A DNA stretch of 64,000 nucleotides. Origin: Clostridia bacterium (GTDB lineage Bacteria; Bacillota; Clostridia; Christensenellales; Aristaeellaceae). The notes beneath the pieces are model-generated. The model was given only the letters and a program-made list of their open reading frames with translations. It was not told where the DNA came from and searched no databases. Shown piece by piece: positions 40,822 to 49,464 of the stretch. Where the stretch lies: assembly GCA_017397895.1 (NCBI GenBank), contig JAFQHP010000017.1, positions 120,975-184,974 on the forward strand, in the 5' to 3' direction. Numbering within the stretch: the first letter of the stretch is position 1; every line of letters starts with the position of its first letter. The translations under genes were made by a program, and so were the position numbers.

Positions 40822-42024
40822 ATGAAAAACGGGAAGCGGTTCATGGTGCTTGTGTGCAGTTTGGTGTGTTGTCTCCTCCTGTTTGTTTGCTCGCCCAGCG
40901 CATTTGCCTGGGAGAAACATCTGTACCTGCGGGACATGAACCGGGGCATATGCAAAACGCTGCAGGGGCATGTGACGGTGCGGGTTGTGTTTGTCGATAC
41001 CGGCATATCGTCCTGGACGGAGGAAGACAAGGCGGCGCAGCTTGATAAGATCAGACAGGCACAGGTGTATCTGCTCCTGGAAGGAGAGAAATTTAATCAG
41101 CTGCTTTCGTTTGAAAATGTCTGTTTCACAGTAGCATCGGATGCAGACCCTTATGATGAATATGATGCGTTTTTGCAGGATTGCCTGCTGAAAAACACGG
41201 AATTGTATGCCCACGCCAGGAAACATGCGGGCATGGAAAACGTGCTGTCTGTTTTTTGCATGGCTGGCTCCGGCCGGGCCATGGCGTATGCGGACAGGGA
41301 AGGAAGCATGAGCGAATCCCTGATTGTGTATTCGGAACATGGGGCCATGCAGATATGCCATGAGATGCTGCACCTGTTTGGCGCAAATGACCTGTATTTC
41401 CCTCAGGAATATGCAGATGCGGCCGAAAAATGGCTGCCGGGCAGCCTGATGCTGACGACAAATGAGGACAGCGTAATTGACCCGCTGACGGCCTATACCA
41501 TCGGCTGGACGGATGGTCCGGATGAGAATGCGCTTGGGTTTTTGCAGGATACCCGGCATGTGGATGAAAAGGCGCTGGAGGAAGCACTGAAGAAGGAGCT
41601 GTTTACGGGCTCTGGTGTGATAAAAGCGGAGAACAGCACCTACACCGGCGATCTGGTTAACGGCCAGCGGGAAGGGTACGGAAGAGAAGAATGGACGGAC
41701 GGCACTGTGTACACCGGGGAATATCACAATGGTCTGATGCACGGAAAAGGAATGTGCGTGTGGCCCGGCGGAACGGTGTATTCCGGTGAATATGTGAACG
41801 GAAAGCGCACGGGAAAAGGAACCCTGACCTGGGCGGACGGCACCAGCTATACCGGGGAATTCCTGGACGGCGAAATGCACGGCAGCGGCAAGTTGATCTG
41901 GCCGGACGGCAGCGTATATGAAGGAGAATTCATGAACGGGCAGCGGCATGGCCAGGGGATATTGACATACGCATCCGGCCAGATCACGGAGGGCCGCTGG
42001 GAATTGGGCGAATATGTGAATTGA
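40822..42024 (+). CDS. Secreted HExxH metalloprotease-like protein with MORN repeats
   Basis: 400 residues. A signal peptide (about 1-29) ends near SAFAWEK. The middle (30-270) contains ICHEMLHLFGANDLY: HExxH (His180, Glu181, His184), Gly187 and Asp190, a likely zinc site. Residues 274-400 are five full and one partial 23-residue MORN repeat (YTGxxxNGxxxGxG), which bind phospholipid or stiffen proteins. I do not recall this combination as a named family. GGAGGAG precedes ATG 40822. It precedes a kinase-fold gene by 8 bases. A secreted protease tethered by MORN repeats is an inference. Confidence 0.75.
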   Translation: MKNGKRFMVLVCSLVCCLLLFVCSPSAFAWEKHLYLRDMNRGICKTLQGHVTVRVVFVDTGISSWTEEDKAAQLDKIRQAQVYLLLEGEKFNQLLSFENVCFTVASDADPYDEYDAFLQDCLLKNTELYAHARKHAGMENVLSVFCMAGSGRAMAYADREGSMSESLIVYSEHGAMQICHEMLHLFGANDLYFPQEYADAAEKWLPGSLMLTTNEDSVIDPLTAYTIGWTDGPDENALGFLQDTRHVDEKALEEALKKELFTGSGVIKAENSTYTGDLVNGQREGYGREEWTDGTVYTGEYHNGLMHGKGMCVWPGGTVYSGEYVNGKRTGKGTLTWADGTSYTGEFLDGEMHGSGKLIWPDGSVYEGEFMNGQRHGQGILTYASGQITEGRWELGEYVN

Positions 42025-42032
42025 GAGGAAAC

Positions 42033-43019
42033 ATGGATATTGACAGGAAGATCATAGAATTATTGCAGCTTGGAACACGCATGGAAGTGCCTCGCGAAAT
42101 TCACGGCGGGCTGATGCACAGGATGTATCACATTGTGACGGATAAAGGCGAATTTGCCCTGAAGAAACTGAACCCGGGCGTGATGCAGCGGCCGGAAGCG
42201 CTCCGGAATATGATTGTATCAGAAAAAATCGCGAAGGCATTTACGGGCATTGTGCCGGCGGTGGCAGCACTGGAAACGGACGGAAGGCAAGTGCACCTGC
42301 TGGAGGGAGGCTATTACATGGTATACCCCTGGGTGCAGGGGAGGAGCATTTATCCGCCGGATATCAAGGAAGCAAACTGCCGCACCATGGGGCAGATGCT
42401 GGGAAGGATGCATGAGGCAGGGGCGGAAAACGATGGTGCACCGAAGCAGGAAGCGCAGGAAGCGTGTGATTGGAGCGTGCTTTGCAATTTTGACGCTCCA
42501 TGGGCCAGACAGCTGTCTGACGCGCTGCCGGGATTGATTGACCTGGAGCAAAGGGCAATCGCAGCGCAGAGGCTATTGAACGAAAACCAAGTGATCAGCC
42601 ATAGGGATCTGGACCCCAAGAACGTCCTCTGGCAGGGGGAGGAACCCCTTCTCATTGACTGGGAAGCGGCGGGCTATGTGAACCCCTGGCAGGAAGTGTG
42701 TGAAAATCTGCTCTATTGGGCGGATGACGGAAAGGGCGGCCTTTGTAAAACGCATTTTCAGGCTTTTCTGGCGGGATATGGTGAAAGGCAGGTTCTCGAT
42801 CAGGTCCCATGGGAAAAGGCGCTGGAAAGCGGCGTTTTGGGCATGATTGGCTGGCTGCACTATAATGTACGCCGTGCTCTTGGCCTGGAGGCGGCAGACG
42901 AAGCGGAAAAGGCGCTGGGCATCCGGCAGACTGAAGATACGCTGAAAGCGCTGAATGCCTGGGAGCGAAAAAAGAATACAATTCTATCATGGATTCAGGA
43001 AATGAAAAGCCGCTGCTGA
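42033..43019 (+). CDS. Phosphotransferase of the APH/choline-kinase fold
   Basis: 328 residues. The APH-fold catalytic loop is ISHRDLDPKNVLW, followed by LIDWEAAGY with the metal Asp. The N-lobe contains KGEFALKKLNPGV and a lysine for ATP. This family includes aminoglycoside, choline and other small-molecule kinases and the spore-coat CotS group. The substrate is unknown. GAGAGGAAAC precedes ATG 42033, 8 bases after the MORN gene, so the two are probably cotranscribed. Confidence 0.85.
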   Translation: MDIDRKIIELLQLGTRMEVPREIHGGLMHRMYHIVTDKGEFALKKLNPGVMQRPEALRNMIVSEKIAKAFTGIVPAVAALETDGRQVHLLEGGYYMVYPWVQGRSIYPPDIKEANCRTMGQMLGRMHEAGAENDGAPKQEAQEACDWSVLCNFDAPWARQLSDALPGLIDLEQRAIAAQRLLNENQVISHRDLDPKNVLWQGEEPLLIDWEAAGYVNPWQEVCENLLYWADDGKGGLCKTHFQAFLAGYGERQVLDQVPWEKALESGVLGMIGWLHYNVRRALGLEAADEAEKALGIRQTEDTLKALNAWERKKNTILSWIQEMKSRC

Positions 43020-43035
43020 AAAGGCAGCGGCTTTT
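43008..43035 (+). terminator. Terminator overlapping the kinase-fold stop codon
   Basis: AGCCGCTGC (43008-43016) pairs with GCAGCGGCT (43024-43032), followed by TTT. The stem's first arm is inside the last codons. Confidence 0.75.
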
Positions 43036-43043
43036 GCGTATGT

Positions 43044-43074
43044 AAAAAGGAAGCGGCGAAACATCCGCTTCCTT
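43044..43074 (-). terminator. Terminator of the CofE-like gene
   Basis: AAGGAAGCGG (43047-43056) pairs with CCGCTTCCTT (43065-43074); on the minus strand a T-run follows. Confidence 0.85.
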
Positions 43075-43081
43075 TGGTTTA

Positions 43082-44275
43082 TCAGTCGGTGGTGTAGTTA
43101 TCGAAGTAGCCCTGGATGAACACGATGGGGGTGCCCTTGTCGCCGGAGCCGCTGGTCAGATCGCACAGGGAGCCGATCAGGTCCGTCAGGCGGCGGGGGG
43201 TGGTGCCTTCGGATACCATCTGGCCCACCAGGTTGTTATCCTTTTCCTGAATTTTGCCCTTGATGGCTTCCTTCAGTTCATCGCCGGAAAGGCTGGCAAA
43301 TTCGTTGTCGGCCAGGTACTTCAATTTCAGTTCGTTGGGGGTACCTTCCAGGCCGGCGGTATAGGCGGGGGAAACCACCGGGTCAGCCAGCTCCCAGATC
43401 TTGCCCACGGGATCCTTGAAAGCGCCGTCGCCGTACACCATCACTTCAATCTTCTTGCCGGTGGCCTTGAACAGCTCCTGCTGGATGGTGTCCACAATGG
43501 GCTGGCATTCCCGGGGGAAGAGCTTCACTTTATCTTCGCTGGCCTTATTGGAGCCCAGCAAGCCGTAGCTTTCGTTATAGCCGCTGCCGTTGACGGAAGC
43601 ATTGAGGATTTCATCCAGGCCCAGCACGATATCGGCACCGGCAGCCTTGAGGATGCGCTTGGTGCGGAAGCGGGAATGGATGTCGCAGCAAAGCACGTTC
43701 TTGGTGTAGGGAAGAATGGCCTTGGCGTTATTGGCAAAAATGATTTCGCAATCAGCGCCGGCTTCCCGGATCAGTTCTTCATAATAGGCCACATAGTCCA
43801 TGCCGGTGAAGGTGTGCTTTTCGTAGCCGAACAATTCCCGGTATTTTTTCAGGGTCAGCACGTCGCTGTAGGGATTGACGCCCTTTTCGTCCACGGTGTC
43901 CAAAGAAACCAGGTGGTTGCCCACTTCGTCAGAGGGGTAGGACAGCATCAATACCACTTTCTTGGCGCCCTTGGCGATGCCCCGCAGGCAAATGGCAAAG
44001 CGGTTGCGGCTGAGGATGGGGAAAATAACGCCCACCGTTTCGCCGCCGAACTTTGCTTTCACATCGGCAGCAATATCATCAACCGTGGCATAATTGCCCT
44101 GGGCACGGGCCACAATGGCTTCCGTCATGGCCACCACATCGCGGTCGTTAAAGGAGAAAGGCGCATCCTTGGAGGCTTCCAGAACGGAATCGGTTACGAT
44201 TTTTACGATATCGTCACCCGCTTTGATGATAGGTGCTCTTACGCCCCGGGAAACAGTGCCGATCATACGACTCAT
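43082..44275 (-). CDS. Coenzyme F420-0:L-glutamate ligase-like protein (CofE fold)
   Basis: 397 residues. Text such as VSRGVRAPIIKAGDDIVKIVTDSV, RDVVAMTEAIVARAQGNYA, GVIFPILSRNRFAICLRGIA and CCDIHSRFRTKRI resembles the F420_ligase family. F420 itself is not known in typical Clostridia, so the clostridial members may ligate glutamate to another cofactor or act on a different substrate. The protein is cytoplasmic. GAAGGAG lies before ATG 44275, a promoter is at 44337-44365 and a terminator follows, so it is monocistronic. Confidence 0.75.
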   Translation of the reverse strand: MSRMIGTVSRGVRAPIIKAGDDIVKIVTDSVLEASKDAPFSFNDRDVVAMTEAIVARAQGNYATVDDIAADVKAKFGGETVGVIFPILSRNRFAICLRGIAKGAKKVVLMLSYPSDEVGNHLVSLDTVDEKGVNPYSDVLTLKKYRELFGYEKHTFTGMDYVAYYEELIREAGADCEIIFANNAKAILPYTKNVLCCDIHSRFRTKRILKAAGADIVLGLDEILNASVNGSGYNESYGLLGSNKASEDKVKLFPRECQPIVDTIQQELFKATGKKIEVMVYGDGAFKDPVGKIWELADPVVSPAYTAGLEGTPNELKLKYLADNEFASLSGDELKEAIKGKIQEKDNNLVGQMVSEGTTPRRLTDLIGSLCDLTSGSGDKGTPIVFIQGYFDNYTTD

Positions 44276-44298
44276 ATCGTTACATCTCCTTCGCTTTC

Positions 44299-44316
44299 GG
44301 CATGGAAAACCATGCC
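44299..44316 (-). promoter_or_regulatory. Leader hairpin of the CofE-like gene
   Basis: GGCATGG and CCATGCC pair perfectly around a 4-base loop (AAAA as read on the plus strand), about 10 bases upstream of the GAAGGAG site. It may affect translation. Confidence 0.45.
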
Positions 44317-44336
44317 CCATATCAAACAACCCATAA

Positions 44337-44365
44337 ATTATATCATCAGACAATCTTGTTTTCAA
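44337..44365 (-). promoter_or_regulatory. Promoter of the CofE-like gene
   Basis: On the minus strand TTGAAA (44360-44365) and TATAAT (44337-44342) with a 17-base spacer. Confidence 0.85.
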
Positions 44366-44502
44366 TATATTTTTAAAAAAAATCGACAGATATGCAAGAG
44401 AGATTTTCACAAAAGCGCAAATTGCCGGAAATGCCCTGTTCATGCATTGCAAAAAATGTCGGAAATCTCTTTGCCTTTCTGCATAAACAGACATTTTCTG
44501 AG

Positions 44503-44532
44503 GCAGGATAAGAACGTACACATTTTGAATTT
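44503..44532 (+). promoter_or_regulatory. Sigma-H-like promoter of the spoIIA operon
   Basis: GC-AGGATAA (44503-44511) and GAATTT (44527-44532) match the sigma-H pattern RNAGGAWWW and RNNGAATWW with a 12-base gap; only the R of the second element is off. A TGTCGAT on the minus strand (44382-44388) is one base from the Spo0A box. Both are in the 290 bases between the CofE-like and spoIIAA genes. Confidence 0.65.
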
Positions 44533-44561
44533 AGAATCACCAACAAAGGGAGGGAAACGTC

Positions 44562-44861
44562 ATGCGGCTGGAACGGAACAGAAATACGGTGACAGTATAC
44601 CTGGAAGGGGAAATGGACCACTGCAGTGCACAGCAGATCAGGCGGATGCTGGACCAATCGATCCAGGAAAGCGATATAAAGAACATGGTGCTGGATATGC
44701 GGGAGATGAGCTTCATGGATTCATCCGGCATCGGTGTAATATTAGGCAGATATAAAGTGCTTCGCAGCCGCGGCGGAAAGCTGACAGTGCGGAACATGAA
44801 CCGCCAGGTGGAAAAGGTGTTCAAACTTTCCGGTATGGATCAGATCATTGATATTGAGTGA
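44562..44861 (+). CDS. spoIIAA: Anti-sigma F factor antagonist SpoIIAA
   Basis: 99 residues of STAS fold. The phosphorylation site is Ser in SFMDSSGIGVILGRY. SpoIIAA, when unphosphorylated, binds SpoIIAB and frees sigma-F in the forespore. GGGAGGG precedes ATG 44562. It is the first gene of the spoIIAA-spoIIAB-sigF operon, preceded by a sigma-H-like promoter. Length is slightly shorter than in Bacillus (117). Confidence 0.92.
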   Translation: MRLERNRNTVTVYLEGEMDHCSAQQIRRMLDQSIQESDIKNMVLDMREMSFMDSSGIGVILGRYKVLRSRGGKLTVRNMNRQVEKVFKLSGMDQIIDIE

Positions 44862-44875
44862 CGGAGGAAGAGGGA

Positions 44876-45307
44876 ATGGAAACGGTGAACAGCATGAAAA
44901 TCACATTCTTGAGCGTGCCGGAAAATGAAAGCTTTGCCAGGGTGGCGGTCAGCGCTTTTGCGGTACAATTGAACCCCACGCTGGATATTCTGGCAGATAT
45001 CAAAACAGCGGTCAGCGAAGCAGTGACCAATGCCATTGTGCACGGCTACAGGGACGGGCAGGGCATGGTGGAGGTGGAAGCGGCCCTTTCCCGGGACGGC
45101 ATACTGTACCTGACTGTTTCGGACGAAGGCTGCGGCATCTGTGATATTGAACAGGCCATGCAGCCCTTTTTTACCACCCAGCCGGAAAAAGAACGCTCCG
45201 GCATGGGATTTTCCGTGATGCAGACGTTTATGGACAAGGTTGAGGTACAATCGCAAAAGGGAAAGGGAACCCGGGTAACCATGGAAAAGAAACTGACGGT
45301 AGCCTGA
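44876..45307 (+). CDS. spoIIAB: Anti-sigma F factor SpoIIAB
   Basis: 143 residues. GHKL ATPase motifs are visible: SEAVTNAIVHGY (N box), VSDEGCGICDIEQA (G1) and ERSGMGFSVMQTFMDKV (G2). SpoIIAB phosphorylates SpoIIAA and holds sigma-F. ATG 44876 is chosen because GGAGGAAGAGGG precedes it; a GTG at 44858 would overlap the spoIIAA stop without a ribosome site. Confidence 0.92.
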   Translation: METVNSMKITFLSVPENESFARVAVSAFAVQLNPTLDILADIKTAVSEAVTNAIVHGYRDGQGMVEVEAALSRDGILYLTVSDEGCGICDIEQAMQPFFTTQPEKERSGMGFSVMQTFMDKVEVQSQKGKGTRVTMEKKLTVA

Positions 45308-45308
45308 T

Positions 45309-45959
45309 ATGGATATGATTCTAAAAGCCCAGGCGGGAAGCCAACGGGCGCTGAGCCACCTGATGCGGCAGCATGCACCGCTGGTGCAGGCACTGTCCCG
45401 GCGGTTTGAACAAAAGCAGGACGCATTTCAGGCAGGATGTATCGGCCTGATAAAGGCCGTACGGGGATTTGATACCACAAGAAACTGTGCTTTTTCCACC
45501 TACGCCGTGCCGGTGATTCTGGGGGAAATGCGCAAAACCCGGGAGCGGCGCTTTGGCTGGCGGCAGGAAAAGAAGCTGAACGCTGCCAACCGTTTCCGGG
45601 ATGAAATGCTGAAGCAGTTCGGCCGGGAACCCACCATTGATGAAATGGCAGACAAGGCAGGGGTGCAGCGGGCAGAGATGGCGCTGCTGCTTGAAAGCAG
45701 CAGGCAGGTGATATACGAAGGGGAGAGGGAAAACATGCTTTTCCTTCCGGATCCTCATGGGGAGGAATGGCTGCAGCGTTTTTTCATCCGGGATATATTG
45801 GACAGAATGCCCTGGGAATACAGCTATATCCTGCGAAGGCGCTATGTATTTGACGAAAGCCAGGGGCTGATTGCCGGTAAGATGAATACCAATCAATCCG
45901 CCGTTTCCAGGGCAGAAAAAAAGGCCAGGCTGATGTTCATTTCAGCCTGGCATTGTTGA
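45309..45959 (+). CDS. sigF: RNA polymerase sporulation sigma factor SigF
   Basis: 216 residues, shorter than the 255 of Bacillus. Region 2 is seen as FQAGCIGLIKAVRGFDTTRNCAFSTYAVPVILGEMR; region 3 as REPTIDEMADKAGV; region 4 as the shorter SQGLIAGKMNTNQSAVSRAEKK. Region 1 is nearly absent. The order after spoIIAB and the region 2 text support SigF. ATG 45309 lies 1 base after the spoIIAB stop with a weak ribosome site, suggesting coupled translation. A terminator hairpin lies inside the last codons, so the encoded tail ISAWHC is hairpin-derived. Confidence 0.85.
   Translation: MDMILKAQAGSQRALSHLMRQHAPLVQALSRRFEQKQDAFQAGCIGLIKAVRGFDTTRNCAFSTYAVPVILGEMRKTRERRFGWRQEKKLNAANRFRDEMLKQFGREPTIDEMADKAGVQRAEMALLLESSRQVIYEGERENMLFLPDPHGEEWLQRFFIRDILDRMPWEYSYILRRRYVFDESQGLIAGKMNTNQSAVSRAEKKARLMFISAWHC
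45924..45957 (+). terminator. Terminator hairpin inside the 3' end of sigF
   Basis: GCCAGGCTGA (45924-45933) pairs perfectly with TCAGCCTGGC (45942-45951), tail ATTGTT. The stem is in the last 36 bases of sigF. Confidence 0.7.
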
Positions 45960-45969
45960 CGGGGAAAAA

Positions 45970-47496
45970 TCAGCTTTCAGCTTCCATGTGCTTTTTGCCA
46001 AACAGCAGGATCACGAAGCCCACGATAAACAGGACAATCAGGCAAAGCACGCCGTAGCTGCTGCGGCCGGTCCAGGTGCCCATGGCGGAATACAGGAAGG
46101 GGCCCAGCACAGAAGCGAACTTGCCGAAGATATCAAAGAAGCCGAAGAACTCGTTGGAGCGTTCCTTGGGTACCATTTTGCCAAAGTAAGAGCGGGAAAC
46201 GGCCTGGATGCCGCCCTGCACCGTGCCAACCAGCAGTGCCATGAACCAGAAAAGGGCGGTGGATTCGGCCCGGGCATTGCGGAAGGCAAAGACGGTCTGA
46301 TCATTCTGGGCCAGGAAGGAAATGTTCTGCTGCACCACCCGGTTCACCTGCTCGTTTGTTTTCAGGCTTTCATCCATGGCCTGATAATTGTCAAGCAGGG
46401 TCTGTGCGGCGTCCTTTTCCAGGAAAATTTCCATGCTCTCTTCCATCAGGGAGAGGGCATTTTCGTCGTCAATATCGGAAAGCACGTCGGTGTACTGGCT
46501 CTTCAGCGTAGCTTCATAGGCCTCCTGATGGGGCTCCAGGGAGAAGCCCATATAGAATCCCACGCAGCAGATGAAGATGTACACCAAAATGGCGCCCATG
46601 AGGGCCTTGCGGGCCGTCACTTTCCTGGCAATGCGGGGGAAAATGATGGAGCAGGGCATGGCTACCACCTGGGTGATCAGCAGGGCCAGAATCATCCCTA
46701 CGCTACCAAGGCCCAGGGCGCTGCCGTAGGCGGTGGAGATATTGATGATGGTACCCACACCGTCAATGTAGAAGAAGTAGGCAACGATGAAAAGGAACAG
46801 GCCCTTGCGCTGGAAAATCTCCTTGGCGGTGTGCCAGGTGTTGGAGAGTGTGTTTTTCACAAAAGAGCCGGGCTGGCGCTCTACATAATGCTCCTGATGC
46901 ACATTTTTCACAAAAGGAATGGAGAAGATGAGCCACCACACGCTGGTAATGATCACGGAGAATTTCTGGGCCACAGGGCTTCCATAGCCCAGCACCAGCA
47001 GCATCACAATGGAGATAACAAAGGGGATGGTGCTGCCGCCGATATAGCCCATGGCATAGCCCCAGGAGGACACCTTGTCCATGCGCTCGTTATCGGTAAC
47101 GTCGGTGAGGAAGGAATCGTAAAAGAGATTGGAGCCGGCAAAGCCGATGCGGCTGATGACATAGCCCACCAGCATAATGCGCCAGTCGTTGGTGAGGGCA
47201 ATGATTGTGGTGAACAAAATGCCGGCCACAAGGAAAGCGTTGAACAGCTTTTTCTTCATGCCCTTAAAGTCTGCCGCAGCGCCAAGGAAGGGCGCCAGCA
47301 GGGCCACAATGAAGGTGGCGATGGAGGTGGCATAGCCCCACCAGATATCCCCGGCGTCCCCGGCGATGGCCACAAAGATGGTGGGGAAGATGGCAGCCAT
47401 GATGTTGGTGGCATAGACGGAGTTGGCCCAGTCGTACATGATCCAGCTCCACTCTTTTTTGGTAAACCGCTTTTTCTTTTCAGCAATTTCCGTCAT
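45970..47496 (-). CDS. UMF1/Atg22-type MFS transporter
   Basis: 508 residues with 12 membrane helices. The N-terminus WIMYDWANSVYATNIMAAIFP and later ISRIGFAGSNLFYDSFLTDV are typical of the UMF1 group of the MFS. Between helices 8 and 9 is a soluble insert of about 80 residues (HQEAYEATLKSQYTDVLSD and beyond) that is rich in Glu and Asp. The substrate is not known. Its start at 47496 lies 26 bases after the AAA gene stop, so it is the third gene of a minus-strand operon. Confidence 0.88.
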   Translation of the reverse strand: MTEIAEKKKRFTKKEWSWIMYDWANSVYATNIMAAIFPTIFVAIAGDAGDIWWGYATSIATFIVALLAPFLGAAADFKGMKKKLFNAFLVAGILFTTIIALTNDWRIMLVGYVISRIGFAGSNLFYDSFLTDVTDNERMDKVSSWGYAMGYIGGSTIPFVISIVMLLVLGYGSPVAQKFSVIITSVWWLIFSIPFVKNVHQEHYVERQPGSFVKNTLSNTWHTAKEIFQRKGLFLFIVAYFFYIDGVGTIINISTAYGSALGLGSVGMILALLITQVVAMPCSIIFPRIARKVTARKALMGAILVYIFICCVGFYMGFSLEPHQEAYEATLKSQYTDVLSDIDDENALSLMEESMEIFLEKDAAQTLLDNYQAMDESLKTNEQVNRVVQQNISFLAQNDQTVFAFRNARAESTALFWFMALLVGTVQGGIQAVSRSYFGKMVPKERSNEFFGFFDIFGKFASVLGPFLYSAMGTWTGRSSYGVLCLIVLFIVGFVILLFGKKHMEAES

Positions 47497-47522
47497 GGAT
47501 GGAACCTCCTTCGGTTTTATTT

Positions 47523-48578
47523 TCAGGCTTTTTCAGCCGCAGCGTTGATATCCGCTTCCGTCAGGGTCATCAACAGTTCTTTGGTAAGGGGTTCTTTGGA
47601 GGCGGACAGCCGGTCCGCCTGCTCGGCAATGGCCTTTTCAAACAGATTGCGCACGCCTCTGGCATTGCCAAAGCCGCCCACATCCTTGGATTTGGTTTCC
47701 AGGATGGATTGCAGTTCGTCCCTGGCGTTTTCGGCAAGCTGATAGCCGCTCTGGCCGCAGCGCATATCGAAGATGGCCAACATTTCGTCGATGGTGTAAT
47801 CCGGGAAATGCATGAAGCGGTTGAACCGGCTCTCCAAACCGGGGTTGGAATGGATGAATTCCTCCATCAGGTCAATATAGCCGGCCACGATGACCACCAG
47901 GTCATCCCGGTTGTCTTCCATGGCCTTGAGGATGGTATCCACCGCCTCCTGGCCAAAGTCGTTTTCGGATTTGTTGATCAGGGTGTAGGCTTCGTCAATG
48001 AAGAGCACACCGCCCAGGGCTTTTTTGATCACTTCTGTGGTTTTGCCCGCCGTCTGGCCCACATACCCCGCCACCAGTGCGGAACGGTCCACCTCCACCA
48101 GCTGGCCCTTGCTCAAAATGCCCAGGGAATGATAGATGCGGGCCATGAGCCGGGCGATCATGGTTTTGCCGGTGCCGGGATTGCCGGAAAACACCATGTG
48201 CAGGGAAAGTTCCGGCGTGGGCAGATCGAAAGCCTTGCGCTGCTTGCAGATTTCGATCCAGTTGATCAGGCTTTCCACTTCTTCCTTGATCACATTGAGG
48301 CCGATATAGCCCTGCAGTTCCTTTTTCAGGTCCTCAATATTTTCCTTGGGCGTTTCTTCTGCAATTTTTTCAGTTTCCGGCGTACCTGTTGAGGTGGCGG
48401 TATCTGCCTTGGGAGCGGCATCTTCCTTGGTGATTTCCGCCACCTTTTCGTGCAGCTTTTTCACCTTGGGGTCAGCCGGAGCCCCCCACAGATCGGCCCC
48501 GATCATTTTCAGTTCATGCTGGGCGTATTCGTGGAGAATACGGTTTTGCAGACGGATGATTTCTTCCTTACGGTCCAT
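47523..48578 (-). CDS. SpoVK/CbbX-like AAA ATPase
   Basis: 351 residues. An acidic, Pro/Thr-rich linker (about 45-80) precedes one AAA domain: Walker A SGNPGTGKT, pore-region GYVGQTAGKT, Walker B VLFIDEAYTL, sensor NPGLESRFNR and a C-terminal lid with ARGVRNLFEKA. This is the CbbX/SpoVK class, the latter being needed for late spore maturation in Bacillus. A SpoVK role fits a spore-former but is not proven. The gene starts 6 bases after the TIM-barrel gene stop and precedes the UMF1 gene. Confidence 0.88.
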   Translation of the reverse strand: MDRKEEIIRLQNRILHEYAQHELKMIGADLWGAPADPKVKKLHEKVAEITKEDAAPKADTATSTGTPETEKIAEETPKENIEDLKKELQGYIGLNVIKEEVESLINWIEICKQRKAFDLPTPELSLHMVFSGNPGTGKTMIARLMARIYHSLGILSKGQLVEVDRSALVAGYVGQTAGKTTEVIKKALGGVLFIDEAYTLINKSENDFGQEAVDTILKAMEDNRDDLVVIVAGYIDLMEEFIHSNPGLESRFNRFMHFPDYTIDEMLAIFDMRCGQSGYQLAENARDELQSILETKSKDVGGFGNARGVRNLFEKAIAEQADRLSASKEPLTKELLMTLTEADINAAAEKA

Positions 48579-48584
48579 GGCGTA

Positions 48585-49406
48585 TCAATCTCCTGTTTCA
48601 TTCATCATTTGCCGGATGTGCATCAAGGTGCGGTTCAGTTTATCGCAATCCACAAAGCCGGTCTTTTCAAAGGACGTGGCTTCGACGGTGTAATCACCGG
48701 TGTAGTTGATCTGCTTTGCCAGGGCGAACAGCCGGGGAAAATCCACCTGGCCCTCCCCGGGATGCAGCGTGCGGAAGCATTGCCAGTCCATGGGGTTGCC
48801 CCGATAATCGTTTATATGAAAATGGCGGATGCAGGGAAGAAGATGCATATTTCCGTTTTCATACAGGCTGCTTTCCTGGCCGTGGAAGGAGGCCATTTTG
48901 GTGTCATAGGTGAAGGGGAGAGAGGGATATCGTTCATGCAACAGACGCAGGCAGGAAAGCGGATCGGTGTACATGGAAACGATATTCTCCACGGTGAAAA
49001 GAATACCGTGGGCGGCGGATATTTCCATAAGCTTTGGCACATGGGCCATAGCCCGTTCCATGGCCGGGATATCCATGCGGCCGTCCCACAGGTGGAACAC
49101 CATTTTTTCAGCCTGCAGTGCTTTTGCTGTGCGGCAGTTGGTTTCAAACAGCTGCAGCCCTTTTTCTGCTTCCCGATCGGAAGAAAGGGAAAGACAGATA
49201 TTCTTTTCTGCGTGAAAGACAGGGGTGGGCAGCGGCGTATTTTTCAGGGACTGAATCACTTCCTCTTCCTGGCCGTACCAGGAATCGTAAAACATCATTT
49301 CCAGCCCGTCGCAGGAAAGCTTTTCAGCAAGGCCTGGCAAAAGGCGGTGATTTCTTCCGTTGGGACGCCCGATCAATGCGCCAGTGGAGCACAGCAGCCG
49401 TGCCAT
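48585..49406 (-). CDS. Sugar-phosphate isomerase/epimerase-like TIM-barrel protein
   Basis: 273 residues of the AP-endonuclease-2/xylose-isomerase-like TIM barrel. Metal-site text includes VFHLWDGRMD, FTVENIVSM, TYDTKMASFHG and FHINDYRG, then PGEGQVDFPRLF. These give the His, Glu and Asp that bind a divalent metal. Members epimerise or isomerise sugars or act on polyols; the substrate is not clear. It is the first gene of the operon 49406 to 45970 and has a good promoter. Confidence 0.85.
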   Translation of the reverse strand: MARLLCSTGALIGRPNGRNHRLLPGLAEKLSCDGLEMMFYDSWYGQEEEVIQSLKNTPLPTPVFHAEKNICLSLSSDREAEKGLQLFETNCRTAKALQAEKMVFHLWDGRMDIPAMERAMAHVPKLMEISAAHGILFTVENIVSMYTDPLSCLRLLHERYPSLPFTYDTKMASFHGQESSLYENGNMHLLPCIRHFHINDYRGNPMDWQCFRTLHPGEGQVDFPRLFALAKQINYTGDYTVEATSFEKTGFVDCDKLNRTLMHIRQMMNETGD

Positions 49407-49435
49407 CCCTTCACCGCCCTTTCCCGATTTTTATC

Positions 49436-49464
49436 AGTATAGCACATTCTTCCCTTTTTCACAA
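49436..49464 (-). promoter_or_regulatory. Promoter of the TIM-barrel operon
   Basis: On the minus strand TTGTGA (49459-49464) and TGC-TATACT (-10 at 49436-49441) with a 17-base spacer. Confidence 0.75.
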
